Shown: positions 17,096-26,595, numbered from the stretch's first letter. The stretch is DNA of 64,000 nucleotides from WLMZ01 sp031367435 (GCA_031367435.1 JANLPV010000048.1:62001-126000); one strand, 5' to 3'. Numbers and translations: made by a program. Notes: generated by a model not told the origin, from the sequence alone.

Positions 17096-19629
17096 TCGGT
17101 GATCTCCATGTCGATGGTGTGCGCGATGTCGTCGGACGAACGTCCGATGTGGATGCGATAGATGTCCGGGTCAATGGTCCAGCCACGCGTACTGGGTGGC
17201 GTATCGGTGAAGAGCCCTGCCGCACTCGGCTGCAGTGGTCCGCGATAGGCGTTACCCGGGTCCCAGTAGGCAAACGAGCGCGAGTCGAGCGTGAGGATGA
17301 CCTCACGAGTTTCTCCCGGCTCGAGCCACAGCTTTTCGAACGCCTTGAGTTCCTTCGGTGGTCGCACCACTTTTGGGTTGAGCGCGCCGACGTAACACTG
17401 CACGACTTCGCCGCCGGGCCGACTGCCAATGTTGGAGACGGGCACTGTCACCTGCAGTGTGTTGCCGGCCAGCGAGGAGGCACTGAGCGACACCGACGAG
17501 ACCCGCGGGATACCGAAGTCGAAAGTCGTGTACGACAAGCCGTGACCGAAGGCGAACGCAACGGGCAACTTGCGCGACTCGTACCAGCGGTAGCCCATAA
17601 GCACACCCTCGCCATAACGAATCTGGCCGTGCTCACCGGGAAAGTTTCCGAATGATGGTGTGTGCTCGATGCACTCTGGAAACGACGTCGGGAGACGTCC
17701 CGACGGATCGGCATCGCCGAACACGACATCGACGAGTGCGTTGGCCATTTCCTGACCGCCGAACCAAGCCTGTAACACAGCGGGCGCGCCCTGTGCCCAT
17801 TCGGTGTTGATCGGAGCTCCGGCGTTGACGACGACCACCGTTTGCGGGTTCGCCAAACACACGCGCCGGATCAGCTCGGACTGCGTACCAGGTAGGTCGA
17901 GTGTGTCGCGATCGTGACCCTCGGTCTCCCAGTCGTTGTTCGTACCGACGATCACGATCACGGCGTCGGCCGAAGCAGCTGCGGCTACCGCACGATCCAT
18001 CAGATCTGGGTCGGGCAGGGGTTTACAGCCGAGCTCAAATCCGTGCATCCATGACCGTCCCGTCGAGGCAAACTCGACGTCGATTTCGTAGCGCTGGCCC
18101 TCGTGGAAGTCGATCTCGGCGGTGAGTTCCTTTCGACCCATTCCGAAGTACGCGTCGCCGCGTGGGGTTGGATGCGTGATGCCGTCGAAGATGACGCTGC
18201 CGTCCACCGACAGGCATGCGCTGCCGAGCTGCAGCAGGCTGATGGTGTGGGCACCGGATTGCGCTGCAGTAAAGGTTGACGTTGCCCGAAACGACATTGG
18301 TCCACGCGGTAATGCTGGATCGACACCGGGAAGCAACAGCACCTTGCCGTCAACTGCGCTCGTGTGGTGGACCACCTCGCCCTGACACTCGGAGCCGTTG
18401 AAGACGTTGATGCTGAATCCGGTGCCACCGTTTCCGTTGTCGAGATGTGCTGCGCCAAGCGGAGGTATGGTGCGGTCGATGTCGCAGCCGGGCTCGTGCA
18501 CGATCGTCACCTGATCACCGAGGCGAGCCTGCAATGCGTCGAGCGGTGTGATGCGGTAGTGCGGTTGCAGCTGAGCAGAGCCGCCTCCCATAATGCGTGC
18601 CTTCTTCGCGTTTGGTCCGATAACCGCCAATGTGCGCACATCAGATTGTTGCAACGGTAGAACACCGCTGTTCTTCAAGAGCACCATCGATTCGACTGCG
18701 GCCTGGCGTGCCAGCGTGCGATGTTCCGGGCGATCAATTGCGATCGGCGGCGTGGGCTCATCGTCGAGCGCGCCGAGGCGATCGAACACCGAGAGGAGCC
18801 GTTCGGCTGCATCATCGAGCAGGCGTTCGTCCACGAGACCTTCGCGGACGGCCTGGCCGAGCTTGCGGCCGTAAAAGCGGGCCGGTCCCGGCATTTCGAG
18901 ATCGAGTCCAGCAGAGGCCGCGCCCGCGGCGGTGCCACCGGCGAACCAGTCGGTGACCACGAAACCATCAAAGCCCCATTCGCCGCGCAGGATGTCATGC
19001 AGCAACTCGCGGTTCTCCGAGTTGTAGACACCATTGAGGCGGTTGTACGACGTCATGATTCCCAGCGATCCGCCTTCGCGCACCGCCAGCTCGAACGGTA
19101 CGAGATACAGCTCGCGCAGCGTTCGCTCATCGATGACGCTATTGATGGTCATCCGCTCGAATTCGGCTTCGTTACCGGCGAAGTGCTTCACCGTGGTGGC
19201 CACGCCCTGGCGCTGCACACCACGAACGAATGCAGCGGCGAGTTTGCCGGTAAGCAGTGGGTCTTCCGAGTACGACTCGAAGTTGCGCCCGGCCAGCGGT
19301 CCGCGGTGTAGGTTCACCGTTGGTGCGAGCAGTACCCGACACGCCTTGGTGCGCGTTTGATCACCGAGCGCGTCACCGAGTTGTTCAAGCAGGGCCACGT
19401 TCCAGGTCGCGCCGAGGGCTGCACCACACGGGATGTTGAGTGAGCTCACCTGCTCGCCAAAACCTTCGATGAGCGGACCACGCGCACCCGCGGGCCCGTC
19501 GCACACAAACACCTCGGGGATACCAACACGAGGTATCGCGACTGTCGACCATGTGCTGGCACCAGCTGTGAGCGACGCCTTCTCGTCGAGCGTCAACGAT
19601 GCAACCAGCGCTTCGATATCGCGGCTCAT
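17092..19629 (-). CDS. Glycoside hydrolase family 3 beta-glucosidase with PA14 insert
   Basis: 845 aa. Retaining GH3 enzyme, probably a beta-glucosidase. Domains: GH3 N-terminal barrel (about 30-260) with KHFAGNEAEFERM and nucleophile Asp227 in GFVVTDWFAGG; GH3 C-terminal domain (from about 330) interrupted by a PA14 domain (about 395-535); then C-terminal fibronectin-III-like domain (about 735-805, ELKAFEKLWLEPGE). No signal peptide, so it should act in the cytoplasm on imported glycosides. ATG 19629 is chosen: homology begins at MSRDIEALVASLTLDEKASL, and further upstream codons are not conserved-looking. Coupled to the enoyl-CoA hydratase by 4 bp. Confidence 0.92.
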   Translation of the reverse strand: MSRDIEALVASLTLDEKASLTAGASTWSTVAIPRVGIPEVFVCDGPAGARGPLIEGFGEQVSSLNIPCGAALGATWNVALLEQLGDALGDQTRTKACRVLLAPTVNLHRGPLAGRNFESYSEDPLLTGKLAAAFVRGVQRQGVATTVKHFAGNEAEFERMTINSVIDERTLRELYLVPFELAVREGGSLGIMTSYNRLNGVYNSENRELLHDILRGEWGFDGFVVTDWFAGGTAAGAASAGLDLEMPGPARFYGRKLGQAVREGLVDERLLDDAAERLLSVFDRLGALDDEPTPPIAIDRPEHRTLARQAAVESMVLLKNSGVLPLQQSDVRTLAVIGPNAKKARIMGGGSAQLQPHYRITPLDALQARLGDQVTIVHEPGCDIDRTIPPLGAAHLDNGNGGTGFSINVFNGSECQGEVVHHTSAVDGKVLLLPGVDPALPRGPMSFRATSTFTAAQSGAHTISLLQLGSACLSVDGSVIFDGITHPTPRGDAYFGMGRKELTAEIDFHEGQRYEIDVEFASTGRSWMHGFELGCKPLPDPDLMDRAVAAAASADAVIVIVGTNNDWETEGHDRDTLDLPGTQSELIRRVCLANPQTVVVVNAGAPINTEWAQGAPAVLQAWFGGQEMANALVDVVFGDADPSGRLPTSFPECIEHTPSFGNFPGEHGQIRYGEGVLMGYRWYESRKLPVAFAFGHGLSYTTFDFGIPRVSSVSLSASSLAGNTLQVTVPVSNIGSRPGGEVVQCYVGALNPKVVRPPKELKAFEKLWLEPGETREVILTLDSRSFAYWDPGNAYRGPLQPSAAGLFTDTPPSTRGWTIDPDIYRIHIGRSSDDIAHTIDMEITE

Positions 19630-19745
19630 CTCTCGCTTCCATTCGTTCTGTACATCGCGACAACCTAGTCGGGCCACTGGTTCAGCCGACGTGGCGCACG
19701 GTACGGCGGTTAACCTCAAGCTCGCACCGTAAAGGGAATTCACGT

Positions 19746-21743
19746 ATGACGCTCTCGCTTGGCATTGATACCGGTGGCACGTACACCGACGCGGTGCTGT
19801 TCGATGAAACTCGCGGCGTGATCGCCAAGGCCAAGGCCCTGACAACACGTCACGACCTTGCCATCGGCATTGCTGAGGCGGTCGGACGCGTGATGAAGCA
19901 GGCCGCGGTGAACGCAACCGACATCGTGCTGGTGTCATTGTCCACCACCTTGGCGACCAACGCTCTGGTTGAGGGCCGCGGCGGTCGGGTCGCTCTGGTG
20001 TTCATCGGATTCGATGACGCTGATGCTGAGCGCGCAGGTCTGATGCAGGCTCTGCACGGCGATCCGTTGATTCGCGTACGCGGCGGCCACAATCCGCATG
20101 GCGATTCGCTCGCGAACCTCGATCGCGCGACCCTTGAGCGAGACGTTCGCGCGGTTGCCTCATCGGTGACGGGCTTCGCGGTAACGGCTCAATTTGCGAC
20201 GCGCAATCCGGCACACGAAATTGCTGCACGTGATCTCATCGTTGGGCTCACCGGGTTGCCGGTCACCTGCGGGCACGAGTTGTCGGCCAAGCTCGATGGC
20301 CCGAGGCGTGCGCTCACCAGCGTGCTCAACGCGCGTTTGATCGGACTGATCTCGAGCCTCATCGCCGCCGCGCAGGACATCATGGAGCAGCATCAGATTC
20401 ATGCGCCGTTAATGGTGGTGCGCGGTGATGGCGCACTGATGTCGGCCGCTGTGGCAAAGACGCGACCGATCGAGACGATCCTGTCCGGTCCCGCAGCGAG
20501 TCTGATCGGCGCGTCGTATCTCACGCATCTTCCCGACGCGATCATCTCCGACATCGGCGGTACTACCACTGACGTGGCAATGCTCGAAGGTGGCGTACCC
20601 CGGCTCGACGAGCGTGGCGCCACCGTAGGTGGCTTGCGCACGATGGTTGAGGCTGTCGCGATGACCACGGTTGGTCTGGGCGGCGACAGCGAGGTCACCG
20701 TGGCCACCACTGGTATCACCGCGCGAGTCGAGCTCGGGCCGCGGCGTGTGGTGCCGATCTGTCTTGCCGCGATCGAACATCGAGAGCTCATCCATCGCGC
20801 GCTCGACATCCAACTCACCCACGATCTACCGAACGATAACGACGCCCGTTTCGTGTTGCCGCTCGGCGACGCAGGTGCGAGTGGCGTTGGCCTCAGTGAT
20901 GGTGAAGCTGCCCTTTTGGCGCGCGCTCGCAATGGTGCCGCCACTGTTGGCTCGCTTGTGCGCGGGCATGCCGACATCGCCCGGCTGACCCGGCTTGTCA
21001 CGCGCGGGTTGGTGATGTTGTCCGCGTTCACTCCTACCGATGCATCGCACGTCCTTGGCGACTACACCGCATTTGATGGTCGAGCCGCTGAAAAGGCGGC
21101 CACGCTCATGGCTCGCAAACGCTCGGCGATCGGCAAAATTGTCGCCGAGAACTCCACCGAGTTCTCGCGTTGGGTCGTCGCCACACTCGAGCGTCGTTCG
21201 GCCGAAACCGTGCTCGATGTCGCACTCGCCCGAGATGGCTTCACGGGTACAGCGTTGAGTCAGCATCCGCTCGTGGTGTCATCACTCGACGGCGCTCGCG
21301 GTGTTGTGGATGTTTCCGTTCGTCTCAGCATGCCAATTATCGGGCTCGGTGCATCTGCGGCCATCTACTATCCCGCCGTTGCCGGACTGCTACGCGTCGA
21401 GGGCTTCGTGCCCAGCGACGCCGATGTCGCCAACGCGATTGGCGCAGTCGTGGGCCGTGTCCGGGTTCATGCTGATGTCTACGTCTCGCAGCCCGAGCGC
21501 GGGCGGTTCCGAGTGCACCATCCCGACGCGGGTGGCGACGTTGGCAACCTCGAATCGGCCGTCGAAGTTGCCGAGGCGATCGCCCGGGCAGAAGCGTTGC
21601 GACATGTGGCTGAGGCAGGAGCCGACGGTGCCGAGGTCACGGTTGCGCGTGCCATGAACATCGCCCACGTTGAAGGTGAGGAGTTCTTTGTCGATGGCAC
21701 AGTCACCGCTACGGCTTCAGGTCGGCCCGCAGTTGGCCGTTAG
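19746..21743 (+). CDS. Hydantoinase/oxoprolinase family protein (HyuA-like)
   Basis: 665 aa. ATP-dependent amidohydrolase family acting on 5-oxoproline, hydantoins or acetone/acetophenone carboxylation. Seen: N-terminal phosphate motif GIDTGGTYTDAVLFDE, second ASKHA-type motif DIGGTTTDVAML in the middle, plus SLSTTLATNALVEGRGGRVA. It is a single large subunit without the HyuB partner beside it, and is shorter than 5-oxoprolinase. Start ATG 19746 with AAAGGGA upstream. The stop TAG also forms the first bases of a -10 box for the next gene. A carbamoylase-type hydrolase lies about 7.5 kb downstream. Confidence 0.9.
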   Translation: MTLSLGIDTGGTYTDAVLFDETRGVIAKAKALTTRHDLAIGIAEAVGRVMKQAAVNATDIVLVSLSTTLATNALVEGRGGRVALVFIGFDDADAERAGLMQALHGDPLIRVRGGHNPHGDSLANLDRATLERDVRAVASSVTGFAVTAQFATRNPAHEIAARDLIVGLTGLPVTCGHELSAKLDGPRRALTSVLNARLIGLISSLIAAAQDIMEQHQIHAPLMVVRGDGALMSAAVAKTRPIETILSGPAASLIGASYLTHLPDAIISDIGGTTTDVAMLEGGVPRLDERGATVGGLRTMVEAVAMTTVGLGGDSEVTVATTGITARVELGPRRVVPICLAAIEHRELIHRALDIQLTHDLPNDNDARFVLPLGDAGASGVGLSDGEAALLARARNGAATVGSLVRGHADIARLTRLVTRGLVMLSAFTPTDASHVLGDYTAFDGRAAEKAATLMARKRSAIGKIVAENSTEFSRWVVATLERRSAETVLDVALARDGFTGTALSQHPLVVSSLDGARGVVDVSVRLSMPIIGLGASAAIYYPAVAGLLRVEGFVPSDADVANAIGAVVGRVRVHADVYVSQPERGRFRVHHPDAGGDVGNLESAVEVAEAIARAEALRHVAEAGADGAEVTVARAMNIAHVEGEEFFVDGTVTATASGRPAVGR

Positions 21744-21746
21744 CGT
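21741..21746 (+). promoter_or_regulatory. Putative -10 box (TAGCGT) overlapping the hydantoinase stop codon
   Basis: TAGCGT starts with the TAG stop of the preceding gene and lies 6 nt before ATG 21753, the leaderless spacing. Confidence 0.45.
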
Positions 21747-21752
21747 GTCGCC

Positions 21753-22412
21753 ATGACCATCGACCGCGCCGCTGCTGACAAACTTCTCACGACCACCCGC
21801 TCAGTTCGCAAGCGACTCGACCTCACGCGAGCAGTCGAGCCGGAACTCATTCAAGAGTGCATCGAGATTGCGATGCAGGCACCCACTGGCACGAACGCGC
21901 AAAATTGGGCGTTCGTCGTCATCACCGATCAGGCCAAGCGCACGGCAATTGCCAACTTTTATCGCCAAGGGGGCGAGATGATGGTGGGGTCTGGCTATCC
22001 GCCGCCGTTGCCCGAAGGCGACCCACGTGAGCACGTGATGCCAAAGGTCATGGAATCAGCCGGATACCTCGGCGGGGTTCTTGATCAGGTGCCCGTGTTC
22101 GTGCTGGCGTGTGTGAAGGGTCGCGTCGAGAACGTGCCGATGGTGTTGGCACAGGCAAGCACCTACGGTTCGATCCTGCCCGCCGCGTGGAGCTTTATGC
22201 TCGCGGCGCGTGCACGTGGCCTCGGCACTGCGTGGACGACCATCCATTTGTTCTTCGAGACACAGGTTTCCGAATTGCTCGGTATTCCCGCCGACTGGAC
22301 GCAAACGGTGTTATTCCCCGTCGCCTATTACACGGGCGACGACTTCAAACCGGCACACCGTCTCGATCCGGCGAGCATGATCCATTGGGATTCGTGGGAC
22401 AACCACCGTTGA
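21753..22412 (+). CDS. Nitroreductase family protein
   Basis: 219 aa FMN-dependent NAD(P)H oxidoreductase fold. Seen: RSVRKRLDLTRAV at the N-terminus, the flavin-binding APTGTNAQNWAFVVI, and the C-terminal RARGLGTAWTTIHLF, followed by LFPVAYYTGDDFKPAHR. Proteins of this subtype occur in actinobacterial acyl-CoA or F420-associated contexts, but the substrate is unknown. It follows the hydantoinase by 9 bp with its own -10-like box. Confidence 0.88.
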   Translation: MTIDRAAADKLLTTTRSVRKRLDLTRAVEPELIQECIEIAMQAPTGTNAQNWAFVVITDQAKRTAIANFYRQGGEMMVGSGYPPPLPEGDPREHVMPKVMESAGYLGGVLDQVPVFVLACVKGRVENVPMVLAQASTYGSILPAAWSFMLAARARGLGTAWTTIHLFFETQVSELLGIPADWTQTVLFPVAYYTGDDFKPAHRLDPASMIHWDSWDNHR

Positions 22413-22452
22413 TTTGCTGGTGATTGCTCAGCGGGTGTTGTGGAGCCAGCGG

Positions 22453-23697
22453 TTACTTTCGGCCGAACCCAAACAGGTTTTGGGCAACCTTGCGCATCTG
22501 GATCTCTTCGGAACCTTCGGTGATGCGATACCGGCGGTGATGACGATAGATGTGCTCAAACGGCATGTGCCGTGAGTAACCAACCCCGCCGCAGGTCTGC
22601 ATGGCACGGTCAGCCGCGTCGCACGCAAGCCGATTAGCGCGATAGTTGCACATCGCCACGAGATGGGTGACCTCCATGTGATGTTTCTGATCGAGCATCG
22701 ACGCGGTGTAGCGGATGAGCTGGCGCAGCATGGCGGCCTCGGTGTGCAGTTCCACGAGCGGAAACTGAATGCCTTGGTTGGTACTGAGCTTCTTACCCCA
22801 AGTGACTCGACTGTTTGCATATGCAACTGCTTCGTTGATGCAATATTGCGCGGCACCGAGTGACGATGCCGCTTGGCGAATTCGGTTTTCGTGCACGAAG
22901 TGCTGCGCGAGCTCAAGCCCACGCTCAAGCGGGCCGAAGACGGTCTCGGGACCAACCCGAACATCGGTGAGCGATACCTCGGCGTGGTCGGTCGGCATGT
23001 TGAACGTCCACCAGAAGAACTCCACCTTGAAGCCGGTGGCGTCGGTTGGCACCAAGAACGCAGTGATGCCCTTCGGGTCGCCCTGATTACCGCTTGTTCG
23101 GGCGAAGATGATGTCGTGCGTGGCGTGATGCAGTCCGCTGTTCCAACGCTTCATGCCGTTAAGCACCCATTCGTCGCCATCACGCACGGCAGTGGTTTCC
23201 ATGTACGTGGCGTCGCTGCCGTGGTTGGGTTCGGTCAGTCCGAACGCGAGCCGACGCGTACCGTCGAGGAAGCCGGGCATCCACTCAGCAATCTGTGCCG
23301 GTGTTCCGAAGTCGCGCATCATTAGCACCGTCGGAAAGTTACCGACGATGCTCGACTCGTTCTGCAGGTCGTTGTGCAGTCCGAGACCCTTCGCTGCGAA
23401 ATGCTCGCGGATGATCGACATCTTCAAGTTGCTTGCACCCTGTCCGCCGAACTCGGTCGGTAACGCCAACCGCAACCAACCAGCTGCGTCGGCTCGGCGG
23501 CGCATCTCACGGAGGAGCTCTTCCCAGTCCTGACGGGGCACGCCGCCATTGTCGAAATCCGTGCGCGCGAACTCGCGGCGATGATCGAAGAAACGGATGT
23601 TGTCGTCTTGTTGCTCGAGTGGCTTGATCTCGCGCTCGATGAAGTCATCGAGTTGGTCAAGCGTCTCTTGGATGTCTACGGGAATTTCGAAGTCCAT
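22453..23697 (-). CDS. Acyl-CoA dehydrogenase
   Basis: 414 aa FAD-dependent enzyme introducing the alpha-beta double bond in acyl-CoA. Seen: the helical N-terminal domain, LPTEFGGQGASNLKMSII, the substrate/FAD segment FGLTEPNHGSDATYMET, the Trp-rich beta domain, and the C-terminal QTCGGVGYSRHMPFEHIYRHHR with YRITEGSEEIQMRKVAQNLFG. No clear catalytic Glu can be assigned by eye. The start follows TAACCT by 6 nt (leaderless spacing) and has no ribosome site. Fits with the synthetase and hydratase genes in this window. Confidence 0.92.
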   Translation of the reverse strand: MDFEIPVDIQETLDQLDDFIEREIKPLEQQDDNIRFFDHRREFARTDFDNGGVPRQDWEELLREMRRRADAAGWLRLALPTEFGGQGASNLKMSIIREHFAAKGLGLHNDLQNESSIVGNFPTVLMMRDFGTPAQIAEWMPGFLDGTRRLAFGLTEPNHGSDATYMETTAVRDGDEWVLNGMKRWNSGLHHATHDIIFARTSGNQGDPKGITAFLVPTDATGFKVEFFWWTFNMPTDHAEVSLTDVRVGPETVFGPLERGLELAQHFVHENRIRQAASSLGAAQYCINEAVAYANSRVTWGKKLSTNQGIQFPLVELHTEAAMLRQLIRYTASMLDQKHHMEVTHLVAMCNYRANRLACDAADRAMQTCGGVGYSRHMPFEHIYRHHRRYRITEGSEEIQMRKVAQNLFGFGRK

Positions 23698-23703
23698 CGC
23701 CGC

Positions 23704-23709
23704 AGGTTA
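23704..23709 (-). promoter_or_regulatory. Putative -10 box (TAACCT) of the acyl-CoA dehydrogenase, leaderless spacing
   Basis: On the minus strand TAACCT is followed by 6 nt (GCGGCG) and ATG 23697. Confidence 0.5.
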
Positions 23710-23777
23710 GAACTCCGTTCGCGAACTGCTCGCAGCGGCGCAAACGGCGAGCTGCGGCGCCCTGTCGCTCGTCGCCG

Positions 23778-24428
23778 TTAGCGATCTTGCCAGGTACACA
23801 CGCACGCTTCGTTGCCGTCCGCATCGGCCAGCACCCACCACGACCGTGCAAACTCCTCGGTTACCAGCGTGCCTCCGGCTGCCAGTGCGGCGGCGACACG
23901 CGTCTCGGCCACATCGTGCGCGACTGACACGTCGATATGAAATCGCGACCGCTCGTTACGCGCCGCTGTCATCGTCTGAAACCACATCGATGGGCCAACC
24001 CCCAATGGGTCGACGAGCGAGCCACCGACCTCGCGGTAATCGAGCACGGCTGCCCAGAACGGTCGGATGCGATCGGCGTCGAGTGTGTCGATGGCGACCT
24101 CAATGCACTGCGGTGTGGTTGGTTCGCCAGTGGCTGTCATCTGCTTCGCGATCGCTGAAATCTCGCGAGCCACATCGACATCAAGGGTGGTGAGATCGTG
24201 CACGGCATGGGTGGTCAACACCACCCGCACTCGATCGGGGTACCTCATCGATATGTCCGGATGATGTTCGAATCTCTCGGCAGCCGCGGCTATTGCAGAG
24301 ACAAGCGCTGCAGCGGCAGTGAACGAGCCAGCACGGAACTCGGCGTGAATCGCCCCGAGGAGGTACCGCCAATCGTCGACTCCATCGACAACAGTGAACT
24401 CATCTGCGGTGACGTTGGTGTAGTGCAT
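23778..24428 (-). CDS. Pterin-4a-carbinolamine dehydratase fused to a VOC (glyoxalase-like) domain
   Basis: 216 aa two-domain protein. Residues 1 to about 98 match the pterin-4a-carbinolamine dehydratase fold: WRYLLGAIHAEFRAG, the active-site pattern FEHHPDISMRYPDRVRV, and TTHAVHDLTTLDVDVAREI. Residues about 107-214 are a VOC/glyoxalase_6 unit (IEVAIDTLDADRIRPFWAAVLDY ... WWVLADADGNEACVC). PCD recycles 4a-hydroxytetrahydrobiopterin or acts as an accessory partner. No aromatic amino acid hydroxylase lies nearby, so the pterin substrate and the purpose of the fusion are open. No obvious -10 or ribosome site precedes the ATG. Confidence 0.85.
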   Translation of the reverse strand: MHYTNVTADEFTVVDGVDDWRYLLGAIHAEFRAGSFTAAAALVSAIAAAAERFEHHPDISMRYPDRVRVVLTTHAVHDLTTLDVDVAREISAIAKQMTATGEPTTPQCIEVAIDTLDADRIRPFWAAVLDYREVGGSLVDPLGVGPSMWFQTMTAARNERSRFHIDVSVAHDVAETRVAAALAAGGTLVTEEFARSWWVLADADGNEACVCTWQDR

Positions 24429-24500
24429 GCCCGCCAGTCAATCACGCGATGCCACCGCGCTGTGGCGGCGAGATCGCCCGACGGTCTAAATGGTGCCGGT

Positions 24501-24506
24501 TACGCT
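24501..24506 (+). promoter_or_regulatory. Putative -10 box (TACGCT), leaderless spacing
   Basis: TACGCT is followed by CGGCTC and ATG 24513. Confidence 0.5.
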
Positions 24507-24512
24507 CGGCTC

Positions 24513-25364
24513 ATGAGCAAGCAGTCGAGGGCAAACAGCGCCGGTCATTCCAGCGGGCAGCGAGTGATCGTGATGACTGGTGCGTCCAGCGGTATCGGCG
24601 AGGTGACCGCTGACCGGTTGCATCGCGCTGGATGGATCGTTATCGGTGCCAGCCGGCGGGGTACGTCGAGTGGTGGATGGAAGCCACTCGTGATGGATGT
24701 GGACAACGACGCGTCCGTCGCACAAGGCGTGTCGTCAGTGCTCGCGGAGTATGGCCGGATCGACGCTGCGGTTGCGTGCGCCGGTTGGGGACTTGCCGGT
24801 GCGGTGGAAGCCACGCCGATCGCCGACGCCAAGGCGCAGCTCGAGACCAACTTTTGGGGTGCCACGCGCCTCGTGCAATCGGTGCTGCCAACGATGCGCG
24901 CACAAGGCGCCGGACGGCTTGTGTTGATGAGCTCAATCGGTGGCGTGCTGGGGATTCCCTTTCAGGCCTATTACAGCGCGAGCAAGTTCGCGATGGAGGG
25001 CTATGGCGAATCGCTTGCCTACGAAGTCGCACCGTTTGGCATCGGCGTTACGTTGGTTCAGCCAGGCAACGTTCGCACCGACTTCACGGCGAGCCGCAAG
25101 CAGGTTGGTATGCCGCACGCCGGTACCGATGATGATGCCTACTCGGCAGCCGCCGCGAAGGCGATTGGTGTGATGGAGCACGATGAATTGAACGGTGTCA
25201 GTCCCGATGCCGTTGCGAAGGTCGTCGAACGGATGCTCAACGCGCGCCGTCCCCCGCGTCGAGTCTCGGTCGGCAAAGTCGACGAGCGCGTCGGGATTGT
25301 CGGCAAGCGACTCCTGCCGTATCGACTGTACGAACGAGCCGCGCGTAGCAGCCTTGGCGTATAA
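24513..25364 (+). CDS. SDR family oxidoreductase
   Basis: 283 aa short-chain dehydrogenase. Seen: VMTGASSGIGEVTADRL (about 21-37), the shortened NAG region CAGWG, LMSSIGGVLGIPF, YSASK at about 154 and VQPGNVRTDF, with a long basic C-terminus. The VTLVQPGNVRTDF and C-terminal RRPPRRVSVGK segments resemble retinol dehydrogenase/DhrS-type SDRs. Substrate unknown. ATG 24513 is supported by the TANNNT box 6 nt upstream; the longer upstream reading overlaps the divergent PCD-VOC gene. Confidence 0.88.
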   Translation: MSKQSRANSAGHSSGQRVIVMTGASSGIGEVTADRLHRAGWIVIGASRRGTSSGGWKPLVMDVDNDASVAQGVSSVLAEYGRIDAAVACAGWGLAGAVEATPIADAKAQLETNFWGATRLVQSVLPTMRAQGAGRLVLMSSIGGVLGIPFQAYYSASKFAMEGYGESLAYEVAPFGIGVTLVQPGNVRTDFTASRKQVGMPHAGTDDDAYSAAAAKAIGVMEHDELNGVSPDAVAKVVERMLNARRPPRRVSVGKVDERVGIVGKRLLPYRLYERAARSSLGV

Positions 25365-25377
25365 GCAACACCGATTG

Positions 25378-26595
25378 CTAGCCCAGTGCGACACCAATTG
25401 GATCAGTGTGACGTGGCGACACAGCGCGCCCCATCAACAACACGGCGGCAAAGACCAAACCAGAGCCCACTGTTACCGTCTTGAGCGACGAACTGTCGGC
25501 TAACGGACCTTGGATGAAAAGGCCCAGTGGGTAGGCCGAACCCAGAATGAAGTTGTTGACCGCCATCGCTCGTCCGCGTAATTCGGACGGGGCAGATTGC
25601 TGGGTCACTGACGAGAAGCTCGAGAGCGATCCCATATATGCGCCACCCGTCAACGACAGTGCGATCGCTGCCACCACGATGTTCGGCGCGAGCCCGTACA
25701 ACACCAGCGCGGGAGCGAGCAGACAGGTCGAGCCGATCATTGTTTTGCGGAGACCGAAGCGTTCGTTCAACGCGCCCATGGAGGCACCCGCGATGACGGC
25801 GCCCACACCTTGAGCTGTGACGAGTAGCGAGGTGCCGCCCTGCCTCGAATGAAACACCTTGGTGGCCATCTGCGCGATGAAGCCGATGAACGGCGCGGTG
25901 ATGAAGGTGACTGCAATCATGATCGGCACCATCGAGCGCACGGCCTCGTTGCCCCTCGCAAACTGAATGCCGTCGCTGACGGCCTGCAGAATTGGCCGCT
26001 TCGTGCGCGGGCTGCGCGGAATGTGAGCGAAGCTGATCGCCACGATCACCGCGAGAAAGCTTGCCGCGTTACACCACAACGCAGCGGGCACTCCACCGAT
26101 CCAAATCGCGACGCCCGCGGCCGTTGGGCCCAGAATTCGGCCAAGGTTCCACTGCGTGCTGCTCAAACCTATGGCCGCCACGAGATCGCCCGGGGGCACA
26201 AGATCGGGCAGTGTTGCCTGGAACGCCGGGAACCCGATCGCGTTCGCGCAGCCGCCAGCAAGCGAGAACAACGCCAGCAGCGCGGGCGTGGCGTGGTGGT
26301 TGGCGACGAGCAGCGCCACTGAACCGGCGATGACCACCGCGACGCTGTTCGTGCAGATCATGATTGTGCGCCTGTTGAAGCGGTCGGCCCACGCTCCCGC
26401 GAACGGACTGAGCAGTGCCGTTGGGAGAAAACCTGCGGCGGCCACGATGCCCGACCAAGAGGCCTTCGACGTGTCGGCCACGTAGTAGCTCAGCGCGGTG
26501 GTCTCCATCCATGTCCCGATGTTGGAAACAAGGGCACCGATCCATACCAACATGAAAGCTCGATGGCGAAAGGGCGCGAACGAGGTAGACGCCAT
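25378..26595 (-). CDS. MFS transporter (EntS/DHA3-like exporter)
   Basis: 405 aa, 12 predicted membrane helices. Seen: FRHRAFMLVWIGALVSNIGTWMETTALSYYVAD at the N-terminus, the MFS motif AGAWADRFNRRTIMICTNS between helices 2 and 3, and its second-half counterpart MGALNERFGLRKTMIGS. This pattern belongs to the enterobactin exporter-like MFS_3 group of multidrug or siderophore exporters. No siderophore genes are nearby, so the substrate is unknown. ATG 26595 is 9 nt after TATCGT; earlier in-frame codons overlap the divergent CoA-transferase gene. Confidence 0.88.
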   Translation of the reverse strand: MASTSFAPFRHRAFMLVWIGALVSNIGTWMETTALSYYVADTSKASWSGIVAAAGFLPTALLSPFAGAWADRFNRRTIMICTNSVAVVIAGSVALLVANHHATPALLALFSLAGGCANAIGFPAFQATLPDLVPPGDLVAAIGLSSTQWNLGRILGPTAAGVAIWIGGVPAALWCNAASFLAVIVAISFAHIPRSPRTKRPILQAVSDGIQFARGNEAVRSMVPIMIAVTFITAPFIGFIAQMATKVFHSRQGGTSLLVTAQGVGAVIAGASMGALNERFGLRKTMIGSTCLLAPALVLYGLAPNIVVAAIALSLTGGAYMGSLSSFSSVTQQSAPSELRGRAMAVNNFILGSAYPLGLFIQGPLADSSSLKTVTVGSGLVFAAVLLMGRAVSPRHTDPIGVALG

